DNA of 64,000 nucleotides from Methylobacterium platani (GCF_001653715.1 NZ_LWHQ01000006.1:62001-126000), one strand, 5' to 3'. Counted from the stretch's first letter, positions 46,833-56,527 are shown. Notes: generated by a model not told the origin, from the sequence alone. Program-made: numbers and translations.

Positions 46833-48143
46833 GTGTCGATCGAGGTCAAGATCCCGGATATCGGTGATTTTAAGGACATCCCGATCATCGAGATCCTGGT
46901 GAAGGAGGGTGACACCATCGGGGCCGAGGACCCGATCGTGTCGCTTGAATCCGACAAGGCGACGATGGAGGTGCCCTCCCCGTCGGCCGGCGTGATCGAG
47001 AAGATCCTGGTCAAGGTCGGCGACACGGTGAGCGAGGGCAGCGCGGTCCTGCTGCTGAAGGGCGAGGGCGAGGCGAAGGCCCCGGCCGCCGCCGCGGCGG
47101 CCACGCCTGCCGCCGGCGCCGCCCCGTCCGCCGATACCGCCGCGCTGATGCCGCAGCAGGAGCCGGACCCGGCGAAGCCCGCCGCTCCCCCGGCCCCGGC
47201 CGCTCCGGCCTCGTCGGCGCCGGACTTCTCGAACGTCCATGCCAGCCCCGCCGTGCGGCGGCTCGCCCGCGAACTCGGCGTCGACCTCAACGGCATCAAG
47301 GGTTCCGGCGAGAAGGGCCGGATCACCAAGGAGGACGTGAAGGGCACGCTGGTGCGCTCCGCCGCGCCCGCGCCGGCCGCAGGCACTGCGGTCGCCACCG
47401 GCAGCATGGGCATCCCGGAGATTCCGGCGGTCGACTTCTCGAAGTTCGGCCCGACCGAGGTCAAGCCGCTGCCGCGGATCAAGAAGATCTCCGGCCCGCA
47501 CCTGCACCGCGCCTGGCTCAACGTGCCGCTCGTCACCCATTCGGACGAGTCGGACATCACCGAGACCGACGCCTACCGCAAGGAGCTCGATACCGCCGGC
47601 AAGGACAAGGGCTACCGCGTCACCCTGCTGTCGTTCCTGATCAAGGCCGCGGTCTCGGCGCTGCGCCAGCACCCGGAGTTCAATTCGTCGCTGAACCCCG
47701 AGAAGGACGCGCTGATCCTCAAGAAGTACTACAACATCGGCGTCGCCGTCGACACGCCGGACGGCCTCGTCGTCCCGGTGGTCAAGGACGCCGACCGCAA
47801 GGGCATCGTCGAGATCAGCCAGGAACTCGGCTCGCTGTCGAAGAAGGCCCGCGACGGCAAGCTCGGCAGCGGCGACATGCAGGGCGCCACCTTCACGATC
47901 TCGTCGCTCGGCGGCATCGGCGGCACCGGCTTCACGCCGCTCGTCAACGCTCCCGAGGTCGCGATCCTGGGCGTGGTGCGCTCCAAGATGGCGCCGGTCT
48001 GGAACGGCTCCGAGTTCAAGCCGCGGCTGATGCTGCCGCTCTCGGTCTCCTACGACCACCGCGTGATCGACGGCGCGCTGGCCGCGCGCTTCACCCGCCA
48101 CCTCGCCCACGTCCTCGAGGACGTCCGGCGCCTCGTCGTCTGA
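46833..48143 (+). CDS. aceF: Pyruvate dehydrogenase E2, dihydrolipoamide acetyltransferase
   Basis: This 436-residue protein starts at GTG 46833. Residues 1-80 are one lipoyl domain, with the lysine in VSLESDKATMEVPSPSAG. An Ala/Pro linker follows, then the E1/E3-binding domain HASPAVRRLARELGVDLNGIKGSGEKGRITKEDV (about residues 135-175). The catalytic core (about residues 210-436) ends with SVSYDHRVIDGALAARFTRHL, the HxxxD active site. It transfers the acetyl group to CoA (EC 2.3.1.12). It carries only one lipoyl domain where enterobacterial E2 has three. It lies 24 bp before lpdA and is certainly co-transcribed with it. Confidence 0.96.
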   Translation: MSIEVKIPDIGDFKDIPIIEILVKEGDTIGAEDPIVSLESDKATMEVPSPSAGVIEKILVKVGDTVSEGSAVLLLKGEGEAKAPAAAAAATPAAGAAPSADTAALMPQQEPDPAKPAAPPAPAAPASSAPDFSNVHASPAVRRLARELGVDLNGIKGSGEKGRITKEDVKGTLVRSAAPAPAAGTAVATGSMGIPEIPAVDFSKFGPTEVKPLPRIKKISGPHLHRAWLNVPLVTHSDESDITETDAYRKELDTAGKDKGYRVTLLSFLIKAAVSALRQHPEFNSSLNPEKDALILKKYYNIGVAVDTPDGLVVPVVKDADRKGIVEISQELGSLSKKARDGKLGSGDMQGATFTISSLGGIGGTGFTPLVNAPEVAILGVVRSKMAPVWNGSEFKPRLMLPLSVSYDHRVIDGALAARFTRHLAHVLEDVRRLVV

Positions 48144-48167
48144 CGAATCACGCAGCGAGGTGATCCG

Positions 48168-49994
48168 ATGAGCAACGAAGTCCGTCTGCCGGATATCGGC
48201 GACTTCAAGAACGTCCCGGTGATCGAGGTGCTGGTCAAGGCCGGCGACACGATCGCGGTCGACGACACCATCGTCGTCCTGGAATCCGACAAGGCGACCA
48301 TGGACGTCCCCTCCTCCGTGGCCGGCACGGTCGCGGAGGTGAAGATCAAGCCCGGCGACACGGTCACGCAGGGCGATCTGCTCCTGGTGCTGGAGGGCGC
48401 GGCCGCTGCGGCCCCGGCGAAGCCTGCGGTCGCCGAGAAGGCGGCCTCGGCAGCGGCCGGCGGCTCGCCGCTGGCGGCGGGTGCGGGCCAGGCGGGCTAC
48501 GGCTCGCCCGCCACCGCCGGCGGGCAGGGAGCCTCCGCCGCTCCCGCCCCGAAGGGCGCGGCCCCGGTCTCCGGCGAGGAGATGCGGGCCGAGGTACTGG
48601 TGCTCGGCGCCGGCCCCGGCGGCTACACGGCGGCGTTCCGCGCCGCCGATCTCGGCAAGAAGGTCGTGCTGGTCGAGCGCTGGCCGAGCCTCGGCGGGGT
48701 CTGTCTCAACGTCGGCTGCATCCCCTCGAAGGCGCTGCTCCACGCGGCCAAGGTGATCGACGAGAGCCAGGCGATGGCCTCGCACGGCATCAGCTTCGCC
48801 GCGCCGCAGATCGACATCGACCAGCTCCGCAGCTGGAAGGAGGGCGTGGTCAAGCGCCTGACCGGCGGCCTCGGGGGTCTCGCCAAGCAGCGCAAGGTGA
48901 CGGTGGTGACCGGCACCGCCCGCTTCGTCAGCCCGCACCAGATCGAGGTCGAGCACGAGGGTACCAAGAAGATCATCGGCTTCGACAACGCGGTCATCGC
49001 GGCCGGCTCCGAGCCGATCAAGATGCCGTTCATCCCGCATGACGACCCGCGGGTGATCGACTCGACCGGGGCGCTCGAACTCGACGGGGTGCCGAAGCGC
49101 CTGCTGGTCATCGGCGGCGGCATCATCGGCCTCGAGATGGCGACGGTCTACCACGCGCTCGGGTCCAAGGTGACCATCGTCGAGCTGATGGACCAGATCA
49201 TCCCGGGCGCCGACAAGGACATCGTCACGCCGCTGTTCAAGCGGATCTCGAAGCAGTACGAGGCGATCCACCTCAAGGCCAAGGTCACGGCCGTCGAGGC
49301 GACCCCGGAAGGCCTCAAGGTGACGTTCGAGGGCGGCTCGGCGCCGGCGACCGACACCTTCGACAAGATCCTGGTCTCGGTCGGCCGCCGTCCCAACGGC
49401 AAGCTGATCGGCGCGGAAGCCGCCGGCGTCGCGGTGGACGAGCGGGGCTTCATCCCGGTCGACAAGCAGATGCGCACGACCGCAGGCCACATCTTCGCCA
49501 TCGGCGACGTGGTCGGCCAGCCGATGCTCGCCCACAAGGCGGTGCACGAGGGCAAGGTCGCGGCGGAAGCCGCCGCGGGCAAGAACTCGTTCTTCGACGC
49601 CAAGGTGATCCCGTCGGTGGCCTATACCGATCCGGAGGTGGCCTGGGTCGGCCTGTCCGAGACCGAGGCCAAGGCCAAGGGCATCAAGGTCGGCAAGGGC
49701 GTGTTCCCGTGGGCGGCGAGCGGACGCTCGCTGTCGCTCGGGCGCGACGAGGGCCTGACCAAGGTGCTGTTCGACGAGGAATCGAACCGTATCGTCGGCT
49801 GCGGCATCGTCGGCCCGTCCGCCGGCGACCTGATCGCCGAGGCCGCGCTCGCCATCGAGATGGGGGCGGATGCCGAGGATATCGGGATGACCATCCACCC
49901 GCACCCGACCCTGTCGGAGACGGTCGGCATGGCGGCCGAGGCCTTCGAGGGCACGATCACCGACCTCTACATGCCGAAGAAGAAGGCGCATTGA
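48168..49994 (+). CDS. lpdA: Dihydrolipoamide dehydrogenase with N-terminal lipoyl domain (E3)
   Basis: The 608-residue protein (EC 1.8.1.4) reoxidises dihydrolipoyl-E2 with NAD. Residues 1-80 are a lipoyl domain (VVLESDKATMDVPSSVAG) very like that of AceF next door. An Ala/Gly-rich linker (about residues 82-138) leads to the flavoprotein: VLVLGAGPGGYTAAFRAADLGKKVVLVE, the redox disulfide GGVCLNVGCIPSKALLH and the NAD site LLVIGGGIIGLEMATVYHALG. The catalytic HPHPTLSE is near the end. Lipoylated E3 subunits are known in some proteobacteria, where the extra lipoyl group can take part in acetyl transfer. Confidence 0.96.
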   Translation: MSNEVRLPDIGDFKNVPVIEVLVKAGDTIAVDDTIVVLESDKATMDVPSSVAGTVAEVKIKPGDTVTQGDLLLVLEGAAAAAPAKPAVAEKAASAAAGGSPLAAGAGQAGYGSPATAGGQGASAAPAPKGAAPVSGEEMRAEVLVLGAGPGGYTAAFRAADLGKKVVLVERWPSLGGVCLNVGCIPSKALLHAAKVIDESQAMASHGISFAAPQIDIDQLRSWKEGVVKRLTGGLGGLAKQRKVTVVTGTARFVSPHQIEVEHEGTKKIIGFDNAVIAAGSEPIKMPFIPHDDPRVIDSTGALELDGVPKRLLVIGGGIIGLEMATVYHALGSKVTIVELMDQIIPGADKDIVTPLFKRISKQYEAIHLKAKVTAVEATPEGLKVTFEGGSAPATDTFDKILVSVGRRPNGKLIGAEAAGVAVDERGFIPVDKQMRTTAGHIFAIGDVVGQPMLAHKAVHEGKVAAEAAAGKNSFFDAKVIPSVAYTDPEVAWVGLSETEAKAKGIKVGKGVFPWAASGRSLSLGRDEGLTKVLFDEESNRIVGCGIVGPSAGDLIAEAALAIEMGADAEDIGMTIHPHPTLSETVGMAAEAFEGTITDLYMPKKKAH

Positions 49995-50449
49995 GGTCAA
50001 TCTTCAGGGTGGGACGGCGACCTCGCTGCCGCCCCACCCGATCTTGGACAAGTAGAGCGCGGGATCCCCTCTCCCGTGTGGGAGAGGGGTAGGGGTGAGG
50101 GTGGAGACGGCACAGCAAGAAGTCTGAACCGTATCGCTGCCAGCACAACGGTTTAAGCTTTAGTCAGGACCGTAGCACCCTCACCCCCGGCCCCTCTCCC
50201 ACACGGGAGAGGGGAGATCCCGCGCTAAATCTTCAAACGACTTTCGAGGCCAAGTCATTCGAGCGACCGTGCGGGGATCTCACGTCCCGGCCACGGCTTC
50301 TCGCGGCCGAAACAGACCCTGATCCACCGCAGCCCGGCGGGATCACGACCCTAACCTTGAGCGTTGCCATCCCGATCGGTGCCCACGAATGGCGCCGGCC
50401 GGGAGACGGCTCCGCGCGCCGCCAGCCCACCCCCATCAGGAGGAACCCC
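49995..50449. other. lpdA-maeB intergenic region with repeat copy 3
   Basis: 455 bp holding repeat element 50057-50225. After it is a stretch with AT-rich patches at 50225-50260 that could bear the maeB promoter, then CAGGAGGA before the maeB start. No gene is seen here. Confidence 0.55.
50057..50225. repeat. Intergenic palindromic repeat element, copy 3 (short subtype)
   Basis: 169 bp with the same ends as copy 2: GCGCGGGATCCCCTCTCCC-GTGT-GGGAGAGGGG at the left and CCCCTCTCCC-ACAC-GGGAGAGGGG followed by GATCCCGCGC at the right. The arms are TAGGGGTGAGGGTG and ACCGTAGCACCCTCACCCCC. The left arm is worn where the others read CTACGGT. The core (TGAACCGTATCGCTGCCAGC) shares words with copy 4. 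Confidence 0.88.
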
Positions 50450-52726
50450 ATGGACGAGCAACTCGAGAAGGCCGCCCTCGACTATCACCGCTTCCCGACC
50501 CCGGGGAAGATCGCGGTGCTGCCGACCAAGGACATGAGCACGCAGCGCGACCTCGCGCTCGCCTACTCGCCGGGCGTCGCCGCGGCCTGCCTCGCCATCG
50601 AGAAGGACCCGGCCCAGGCCGCGGAACTCACCTCCCGCGGCAACCTCGTGGCGGTGATCTCGAACGGCACCGCGGTGCTGGGGCTGGGCAATATCGGCGC
50701 CCTCGCCGGCAAGCCGGTGATGGAGGGCAAGGGCTGCCTGTTCCGCAAGTTCGCCGGCATCGACGTCTTCGACATCGAGATCGACGAGACCGACCCGGAC
50801 AAGCTCGTCGACATCATCGCGAGCCTGGAGCCGACCTTCGGGGGCATCAACCTCGAGGACATCAAGGCGCCGGAATGCTTCGAGATCGAGACCCGCCTGC
50901 GTGAGCGGATGAAGATCCCGGTCTTCCACGACGACCAGCACGGCACCGCGATCATCGCCGCCGCGGCGATCCTCAACGGCCTCGAAGTGGTCGGCAAGCG
51001 CATCGAGGACGTGCGCGTCGTCTGCTCGGGTGCCGGGGCCGCCGCCATCGCGTGCCTCAACCTGCTCGTCAGCCTCGGCCTCGACAAGGCGAAGGTGCTC
51101 GTCACCGACAGCCGCGGCGTGATCTACCAGGGCCGCAACAACCTCGACGCCCAGAAGGCGCAATACGCGCAAGCGACCGAGGCCCGGACCCTCGCCGACG
51201 CGGTGCCGGGCGCCGACATCTTCCTCGGCCTCTCGGCGGCCGGCGCGCTGACGCCCGAGATGGTCAAGGGCATGGCCGACAAGCCCCTGATCCTGGCCCT
51301 CGCCAACCCCGAGCCGGAGATCCGGCCGGAGGCCGCCAAGGCCGTGCGCCCCGACGCGATCATCGCCACCGGCCGGTCGGATTATCCGAACCAGGTCAAC
51401 AACGTCCTGTGCTTCCCGTTCATCTTCCGCGGCGCGCTCGATGTCGGTGCGACCACGATCAACGAGGAGATGAAGCTCGCGGCGGTGAAGGCCATCGCCG
51501 AACTCGCCCGCGCCGAGCAGTCGGACGTGGTGACGGCGGCCTACGGCACGCAGGACATCGCCTTCGGCCCCGATTACCTGATCCCGCGCCCGTTCGACCC
51601 GCGGCTGATCACCAAGGTGGCGCCGGCCGTGGCGCTCGCCGCCACCGAGAGCGGCGTCGCGACGAAGCCGATGCTCGACGTCGAGGCCTACCGCCGTTCG
51701 CTGGAGCGCCTCGTCTACACCTCCGGCACGGTGATGCAGCCGGTCTTCGCCGCGGCGACCGAGGCCGCCCGCGCCCGCGTGGCCTATGCCGAGGGCGAGG
51801 ACGACCGGGTGCTGCGCGCGGCCCAAGTGGTGGTCGACGAGGGCCTCGCCCGTCCGGTGCTGGTCGGCCGGCGCGAGGTCATCGCCGACAAGATGCGGGC
51901 CTTGGGCCTGCGCATCGAGGTCGGCCGCGACGTCGACGTGCAGGACCTCGACGACGAGGTCTTCCAGGCCGAGGCGGCGCAGGGCTATTACGGGAAGCGC
52001 AAGCGCCACGGCCTGTCGCGCGAGGTCGCGCTGGCGGAGGCGCGCCGCAACCCGACGCTGGTGGGCGCGATGCTGCTCGGGCTCGGCAAGGTCGACGGCC
52101 TGCTCTGCGGCGGCACCGGCTCCTATCACAGCCACCTGCGCCACGTGCGCGAGGTGATCGGCATGGCGCCCGGCGTGAAGGCGCTCACCGCCATGAGCCT
52201 GCTGCAGCTGCCGCGGCACACGCTGTTCATCTGCGACCCCTACATCCACCTCGATCCGGGCGCGGAGGAACTGGCCGACATGACGCTGCTCGCCGCGGCC
52301 GAGATGCGGCGCTTCGGCCAGACCCCGCGGGTGGCCCTCGTCTCGCATTCGAGCTTCGGCACCGCCCGCAACCCGTCGGCCGAGAAGATGCGCCGCGCGG
52401 TCTCGCTCATAACCGGGCGGGCGCCGGACCTCGAGGTCGAGGGCGAGATGCAGGCCGACGCGGCGCTGAGCCGGCCGCTGATGGAGCGGGTGTTTCCGGA
52501 TTCGCGCCTCACCGGGGAGGCGAACCTCCTGGTGATGCCGAACCTGGACGCGGCCAACATCACCCTCAACGCGCTCAAGGTGGTGGCCGGCCAGGGCATC
52601 AGCGTCGGGCCGATCCTGCTGGGTGCTGCCGCCCCGGTCCACATCCTCACCCACACCACCACCGTGCGCGGCATCGTCAACATGACGGCCCTGACGGCGG
52701 TGGCGGCGGCCTCGCGGGCGGGCTGA
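50450..52726 (+). CDS. maeB: NADP-dependent malic enzyme with phosphotransacetylase-like C-terminus
   Basis: The 758-residue protein starts at ATG 50450 with CAGGAGG. Residues about 1-160 form the malic domain ([54 protein letters not shown]). Residues about 160-420 bind NADP, with [20 protein letters not shown] and [33 protein letters not shown]. Residues 430-758 look like a Pta domain ([19 protein letters not shown]). In known MaeB proteins the Pta part is regulatory, binding acetyl-CoA. It converts malate to pyruvate, CO2 and NADPH, feeding the pyruvate dehydrogenase encoded just upstream. Confidence 0.95.
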   Translation: MDEQLEKAALDYHRFPTPGKIAVLPTKDMSTQRDLALAYSPGVAAACLAIEKDPAQAAELTSRGNLVAVISNGTAVLGLGNIGALAGKPVMEGKGCLFRKFAGIDVFDIEIDETDPDKLVDIIASLEPTFGGINLEDIKAPECFEIETRLRERMKIPVFHDDQHGTAIIAAAAILNGLEVVGKRIEDVRVVCSGAGAAAIACLNLLVSLGLDKAKVLVTDSRGVIYQGRNNLDAQKAQYAQATEARTLADAVPGADIFLGLSAAGALTPEMVKGMADKPLILALANPEPEIRPEAAKAVRPDAIIATGRSDYPNQVNNVLCFPFIFRGALDVGATTINEEMKLAAVKAIAELARAEQSDVVTAAYGTQDIAFGPDYLIPRPFDPRLITKVAPAVALAATESGVATKPMLDVEAYRRSLERLVYTSGTVMQPVFAAATEAARARVAYAEGEDDRVLRAAQVVVDEGLARPVLVGRREVIADKMRALGLRIEVGRDVDVQDLDDEVFQAEAAQGYYGKRKRHGLSREVALAEARRNPTLVGAMLLGLGKVDGLLCGGTGSYHSHLRHVREVIGMAPGVKALTAMSLLQLPRHTLFICDPYIHLDPGAEELADMTLLAAAEMRRFGQTPRVALVSHSSFGTARNPSAEKMRRAVSLITGRAPDLEVEGEMQADAALSRPLMERVFPDSRLTGEANLLVMPNLDAANITLNALKVVAGQGISVGPILLGAAAPVHILTHTTTVRGIVNMTALTAVAAASRAG

Positions 52727-52733
52727 CCCGGAC

Positions 52734-52762
52734 ACCGGCCGCCGGGCGATGCGGCGGCCGGT
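52734..52762 (+). terminator. Hairpin terminator after maeB
   Basis: ACCGGCCGCCG (52734-52744) and CGGCGGCCGGT (52752-52762) form a perfect 11-bp stem with a 7-nt loop, eight bases after the maeB stop. The tail has no T-run. Confidence 0.55.
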
Positions 52763-52890
52763 CGGTGGTCTGCGCAAGGCGTCACCGTCGCGTGCAGGCG
52801 CGTGAAGTGCCCGGGGCGAACCCGATTGCTGCGGGTCGCCGCCGGACAGCCGCCTGTCGCGCGCCGTTGTCAGCGTTGCAGCTTTGTCGA

Positions 52891-52918
52891 TTGACGCGCC
52901 GGTCGACGCATCAATAGG
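52891..52918 (+). promoter_or_regulatory. Putative promoter of the fosmidomycin-resistance-type gene
   Basis: TTGACG (52891-52896) and AATAGG (52913-52918) are 16 bp apart, immediately before the ATG at 52926. If correct, transcription would begin within a few bases of the start codon, giving a leaderless or near-leaderless message. No ribosome-binding site precedes this ATG. Confidence 0.4.
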
Positions 52919-52925
52919 CTGCCCC

Positions 52926-54119
52926 ATGCCTGCTGCAGCACTCGTCCAATCCGCCGCCCGTCCCGCCATGCCGGTGTTGGCGGCGCTGAGCGTCGCACAC
53001 CTCCTGAACGACACGCTGCAGTCGATGATCCCGGCGATCTATCCGCTGGTGAAAGAGACCTATGGCCTCGACTTCGCGCAGATCGGCCTCATTACGCTCG
53101 CCTTCCAGGTCACGTCCTCTCTCCTGCAGCCGCTGCTCGGGTATGTGACAGATCGGAGGCCGTGGCCGCACGCGATGGTTGCCGGGATGGGAGCGACGCT
53201 GGCCGGGATCCTCGGCCTCTCGTTCGCGTCGAGCTACGCGATGGTGCTGGCTTCGGCGGCTCTCGTCGGGACGGGCTCCGCGGTGTTTCATCCGGAAGCC
53301 ACCCGGATGGCCCGGCACGCCGCCGCAGGCCAGCAAGGTCTCGCGCAGGGCGTGTTCCAGATCGGCGGCCATGTCGGCTACTCGATCGGCCCGCTGCTGG
53401 CCGCCGCGATCGTCGTTCCGCACGGACAGGCGAGTCTGTCCTGGTTCTCGGGAATCGCGATCCTCGCGATGATGCTGATGTCCTGGACCGTGTCGCTCTC
53501 CATGAATTCGCGCCGGCAGCAGGAAGCATTGGGCGCGAAGGTGACGGAGGCGAGAGCGCCGGTGATGCCGGCGGGCCGCGTCGCGTTCTCGATGACGATC
53601 CTGATCCTGCTCCTGATGTCGAAGAACGCCTATCAGGCCAGCTTCACCTCCTATTACACGTTCTACCTGATCGAACGCTTCGGGGTGAGCGTGCAGGCCT
53701 CGCAACTCATGCTGTTCGGCTTCCTGGTCGTCGGAGCGGCCGGCGTCATCCTGGGCGGCATGCTGGGCGACCGGATCGGCCGCGACCGCGTCATCTGGAT
53801 CTCCATCCTCGGTCCGCTGCCTCTGGCCCTTCTGCTGCCGCATGCGGACCTGTTCTGGACCGGAGTGCTCAGCGTACTCGCGAGCTTCATCATGGCGAGC
53901 GCCTTCTCGTCGATCTTGATCTACGCGATCGATCTCGTGCCGCACCGGGTCGGCCTGGTCGGCGGCCTGTTCTACGGACTGTCGTTCGGGCTCGGCGGCC
54001 TCGCGGCGGGCGGGCTCGGACTTCTGGCCGACCGGCTCGGCATCGTCGAGGTGTTCCGCCTCTGCGCCTACCTGCCGGCGCTCGGCCTCCTGGCTTTCCT
54101 GCTGCCGAAGCGGGTGTGA
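52926..54119 (+). CDS. fsr: MFS transporter, fosmidomycin-resistance (Fsr) family
   Basis: The 397-residue protein has about 12 spans. LSVAHLLNDTLQSMIPAIYPLVKETYGLDFAQIGLITLAFQVTSSLLQPLLGYVTDRRP is nearly diagnostic for Fsr-type carriers. VGTGSAVFHPEATRMARHAAAGQQGLAQGVFQIGGHVGYSIGPLLAAAIV carries the drug-antiporter signature. It may export fosmidomycin-like or other toxic compounds; the natural substrate is unknown. The start at 52926 has no clear Shine-Dalgarno. The 3' end lies inside the perfect inverted repeat that also holds the paaE stop codon. Base use is a little less GC-rich than its neighbours. Confidence 0.9.
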   Translation: MPAAALVQSAARPAMPVLAALSVAHLLNDTLQSMIPAIYPLVKETYGLDFAQIGLITLAFQVTSSLLQPLLGYVTDRRPWPHAMVAGMGATLAGILGLSFASSYAMVLASAALVGTGSAVFHPEATRMARHAAAGQQGLAQGVFQIGGHVGYSIGPLLAAAIVVPHGQASLSWFSGIAILAMMLMSWTVSLSMNSRRQQEALGAKVTEARAPVMPAGRVAFSMTILILLLMSKNAYQASFTSYYTFYLIERFGVSVQASQLMLFGFLVVGAAGVILGGMLGDRIGRDRVIWISILGPLPLALLLPHADLFWTGVLSVLASFIMASAFSSILIYAIDLVPHRVGLVGGLFYGLSFGLGGLAAGGLGLLADRLGIVEVFRLCAYLPALGLLAFLLPKRV

Positions 54120-54170
54120 TACCGCGGCACCGTCGAACGAGTCCGTTCGACGGTGCCGCGGTATCACACC
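54113..54170. repeat. Perfect 27-bp inverted repeat spanning both stop codons of fsr and paaE
   Basis: Arms 54113-54139 and 54144-54170 are exactly complementary over 27 bp with a 4-nt loop (AGTC). Each arm ends in GTGTGA read outward, so both convergent proteins finish with a Val-stop codon pair inside it. It is likely a very strong bidirectional terminator; the fully perfect symmetry is unusual because it includes coding bases of two unrelated genes. Confidence 0.9.
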
Positions 54171-55252
54171 TGATCGAAATCCACCGTGACTCGGCCCGAG
54201 GTCGGCCGGGCCTGGCAGGTGAGGACGAAGCCGGCCTCCACCTCCCACGGCTCCAGGGAGTAGTTGACCTCCATCGCCACGCTGCCGTCCACCACCTTGG
54301 CGCGGCAGGTGCAGCACATGCCGCCCCGGCAGGAATAGGGCAGGTCGAGCCCGGCGCGGATCGCGGCGTCGAGGACCGCCTCTCCCTCGGCCACCGGGAC
54401 CTCGGTGGCGATGCCGTCGGTGATCACCGTGGCGAGGGCGGCCGGCGCGGCGGAGGTCGAGACCGGGCGGGCGGCGCGGGTCCGGCCCGGCTCGGCAGGG
54501 GTGAACCGCTCGACCGTGAAGCGCTCGACATGGACGCGCTCGCGCGGCAGGCCGAGCCCCAGGAGGGCGCCCTCCACGGCGTCGATCATCTCGCCCGGGC
54601 CGCAGACGAAGGCGTGGTCGACGAGCGCCGCCGGCACGATATTGCGCAGGAACAGGGCCGCCTTCTCGCCGTCGAGGCGGCCGTTGAGGACCGAGAGGTC
54701 CTGCGTCTCGCGCGACAGGACGTGGAAGACCGAGAGCCGGTCGAGGAAGCGGTCCTTCAGGCTCTCCAGCGCCTCGCGGAACAGGATCGAGCCGGTGGCG
54801 CGGTTGCCGTAGAACAGGAAGAACCGGCTCCTGGGCTCGGCGGCGAGCACGGTGCGGATGATCGACAGGATCGGGGTGATGCCCGACCCCGCGGCGAAGC
54901 CCACGAAGGTGCGGGCCTCGTCCGGCCGGATCTCGACGCCGAACCGGCCCATCGGCGGCATCACCTCGATCTCGTCGCCGGGCGCGATCGTCTCGTTGGC
55001 AAAGCCCGAGAACAGCCCGCCCTCGACGCGCTTGATCGCGACGCGCAACTCCGTCTCGCCGACGCCGGAGCAGATCGAGTAGGAGCGCCGCACCTCCTCG
55101 CCCTCGACGGTGGCCTTCAGGGTCAGGTACTGGCCGCAGGCAAAGCCGAAGGCCTCGCGCGCCTCCTCGGGCACCGCGAAGGCGATCGAGACGGCGTCCG
55201 GCGTCTCGCGGCGGATGTCGGCGACGCGCAGGCGATGGAAGCGGGGGGTCAT
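54164..55252 (-). CDS. paaE: Phenylacetyl-CoA epoxidase reductase subunit PaaE
   Basis: The 362-residue protein is the FAD/NADPH reductase of the ring 1,2-phenylacetyl-CoA epoxidase. The FNR-like N-terminal half has QYLTLKATVEGEEVRRSYSICSG (FAD-binding RSYSICS), GFAAGSGITPILSIIRTVL (NADPH) and DHAFVCGPGEMIDAVEGALLGLG. The C-terminal 2Fe-2S ferredoxin domain has YSCRGGMCCTCRAKVVDG and VLTCQA, giving the four cysteines. It passes electrons from NADPH to the di-iron PaaA. It is last in paaABCDE; its start is 7 bp from the paaD stop. Confidence 0.96.
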   Translation of the reverse strand: MTPRFHRLRVADIRRETPDAVSIAFAVPEEAREAFGFACGQYLTLKATVEGEEVRRSYSICSGVGETELRVAIKRVEGGLFSGFANETIAPGDEIEVMPPMGRFGVEIRPDEARTFVGFAAGSGITPILSIIRTVLAAEPRSRFFLFYGNRATGSILFREALESLKDRFLDRLSVFHVLSRETQDLSVLNGRLDGEKAALFLRNIVPAALVDHAFVCGPGEMIDAVEGALLGLGLPRERVHVERFTVERFTPAEPGRTRAARPVSTSAAPAALATVITDGIATEVPVAEGEAVLDAAIRAGLDLPYSCRGGMCCTCRAKVVDGSVAMEVNYSLEPWEVEAGFVLTCQARPTSGRVTVDFDQV

Positions 55253-55259
55253 CGGCGCC

Positions 55260-55754
55260 TCAGATGCACTTGAAGGAATCGAACGGCTCGCGGCACGCCG
55301 TGCAGCGCCACAGGGCCTTGCAGGCGGTCGAGCCGAACTCGGAGACCTTCTCCGTCGCGGCCGAGCCGCAATGCGGGCACGTCACCTGCTCCTCGCCGAA
55401 CAAAGCCCGGCGCGAGGCTTTTCGAGCCGGCGGCGCGATGCCGTAGGCGGCGAGCTTCCGCTTGCCGGCCTCGGTCATCCAGTCGGTGGTCCAGGCCGGC
55501 GACAGCACCAGGCGCACCCGGGCGTCGGGAATGCCGGCCTCGGCGAGCGCCGTCTGCACCTCGATGCCGATCACGTCCATCGCCGGGCAGCCGGAATAGG
55601 TCGGCGTGATCGCGACCTCGACCCGGCCGTCCTCGACCGTCACGTCGCGCAGGACGCCGAGATCCGCGATGGTGAGGACCGGGATCTCGGGGTCGCACAC
55701 GGTGGCGGCGGCCGTGTGCGCGCGTCGGGCCAGATCGGCGTCGGCGGGGGTCAC
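55260..55754 (-). CDS. paaD: Phenylacetyl-CoA epoxidase maturation protein PaaD
   Basis: The product has 164 residues from GTG 55754, which overlaps the paaC stop as GTGA. The first part is a MIP18/DUF59-type domain (HTAAATVCDPEIPVLTIADLGVLRDVTVEDGRVEVAITPTYSGCPAMDVIGIEVQTAL). The second ends with a zinc-ribbon-like CPHCGSAATEKVSEFGSTACKALWRCTACREPFDSFKC. PaaD helps insert or maintain the di-iron or iron-sulfur centre of the epoxidase and is not a catalytic subunit. Translational overlap with paaC and a 7-bp gap to paaE confirm one operon. Confidence 0.94.
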   Translation of the reverse strand: MTPADADLARRAHTAAATVCDPEIPVLTIADLGVLRDVTVEDGRVEVAITPTYSGCPAMDVIGIEVQTALAEAGIPDARVRLVLSPAWTTDWMTEAGKRKLAAYGIAPPARKASRRALFGEEQVTCPHCGSAATEKVSEFGSTACKALWRCTACREPFDSFKCI

Positions 55755-56527
55755 CAGGTCGCCCCCGGATGGGCCCGCTGCAGGTATTGCAGGTCGGCCA
55801 GGATGAAGCCGAGATGCTCGCTGTGGCGCCCGGCCCGGCCGCCGCCCTGCATCCAGGTCCCGGCGGGACGGGTCAGCGTCGCCTCGCCCAGGATGTGGTC
55901 GAGGGTGGCGTCGAACTCCGCCCGCAGGGCGCGCGGGTCGGGCAGCGTCCCGGCCTCGATCAGCGCTCCTTCCGCAGGATCGACCTCGAACAATTCGCCC
56001 GTATAGGGCCACAGCTCGTCGAGGGCGGCGCGGGCGCGGGCGTGGCTCTCGTCGGTGCCGTCGCCGAGCCGGATCAGCCACTCGCCGGAATGGCGCAGGT
56101 GATAGGCGGTCTCCTTCTCGGCCTTGGCGGCGATGGCGGCCAAGGTCGCGTCGCGGGAGGCCGTCAGCGCCCGGTAGTACGGATCGACGAAGGCCGAGAT
56201 CAGCACCTGCCGGACGATCGTCCCGGCGAAGTCGCCGTTCGGCTGCTCGACCAGCAGGCAGTTGCGGTACTGCCCGACCTCGCGGCGATAGGCGAAATCG
56301 TCCTCGGTGAGGCCACCGCCGGCGACCTCGGCGGCGTAGGCGTAGAAGGAGCGGGCCTGGCCGACGCAGTCGAGGGCGATGTTGGCGAGCGCGATGTCCT
56401 CCTCCAGCATCGGCGCGTGGCCGCACCACTCGGAGAGCCGGTGCCCGAGGATCAGCGCGTCGTCCGCCAGGGCCAGGATGCCGGCCAGCAGCGGGGTCTC
56501 GGTGTGGCTGAGGGAGGTGGTGGGCAT
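55751..56527 (-). CDS. paaC: Phenylacetyl-CoA epoxidase structural subunit PaaC
   Basis: The 258-residue protein starts at ATG 56527. It is a ferritin-like helical protein without the full di-iron ligand set, as expected for PaaC, the structural partner of PaaA. Typical stretches are LADDALILGHRLSEWCGHAPMLEEDIALANIALDCVGQARSFYAYAAEV, FVDPYYRALTASRDATLAAIAAKAEKETAYHLRHSGEWLIRLGDGTDES and the end HLGFILADLQYLQRAHPGATW. A 261-bp gap with a repeat element separates it from paaB, although paaB-paaC are usually tightly spaced. Confidence 0.95.
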   Translation of the reverse strand: MPTTSLSHTETPLLAGILALADDALILGHRLSEWCGHAPMLEEDIALANIALDCVGQARSFYAYAAEVAGGGLTEDDFAYRREVGQYRNCLLVEQPNGDFAGTIVRQVLISAFVDPYYRALTASRDATLAAIAAKAEKETAYHLRHSGEWLIRLGDGTDESHARARAALDELWPYTGELFEVDPAEGALIEAGTLPDPRALRAEFDATLDHILGEATLTRPAGTWMQGGGRAGRHSEHLGFILADLQYLQRAHPGATW

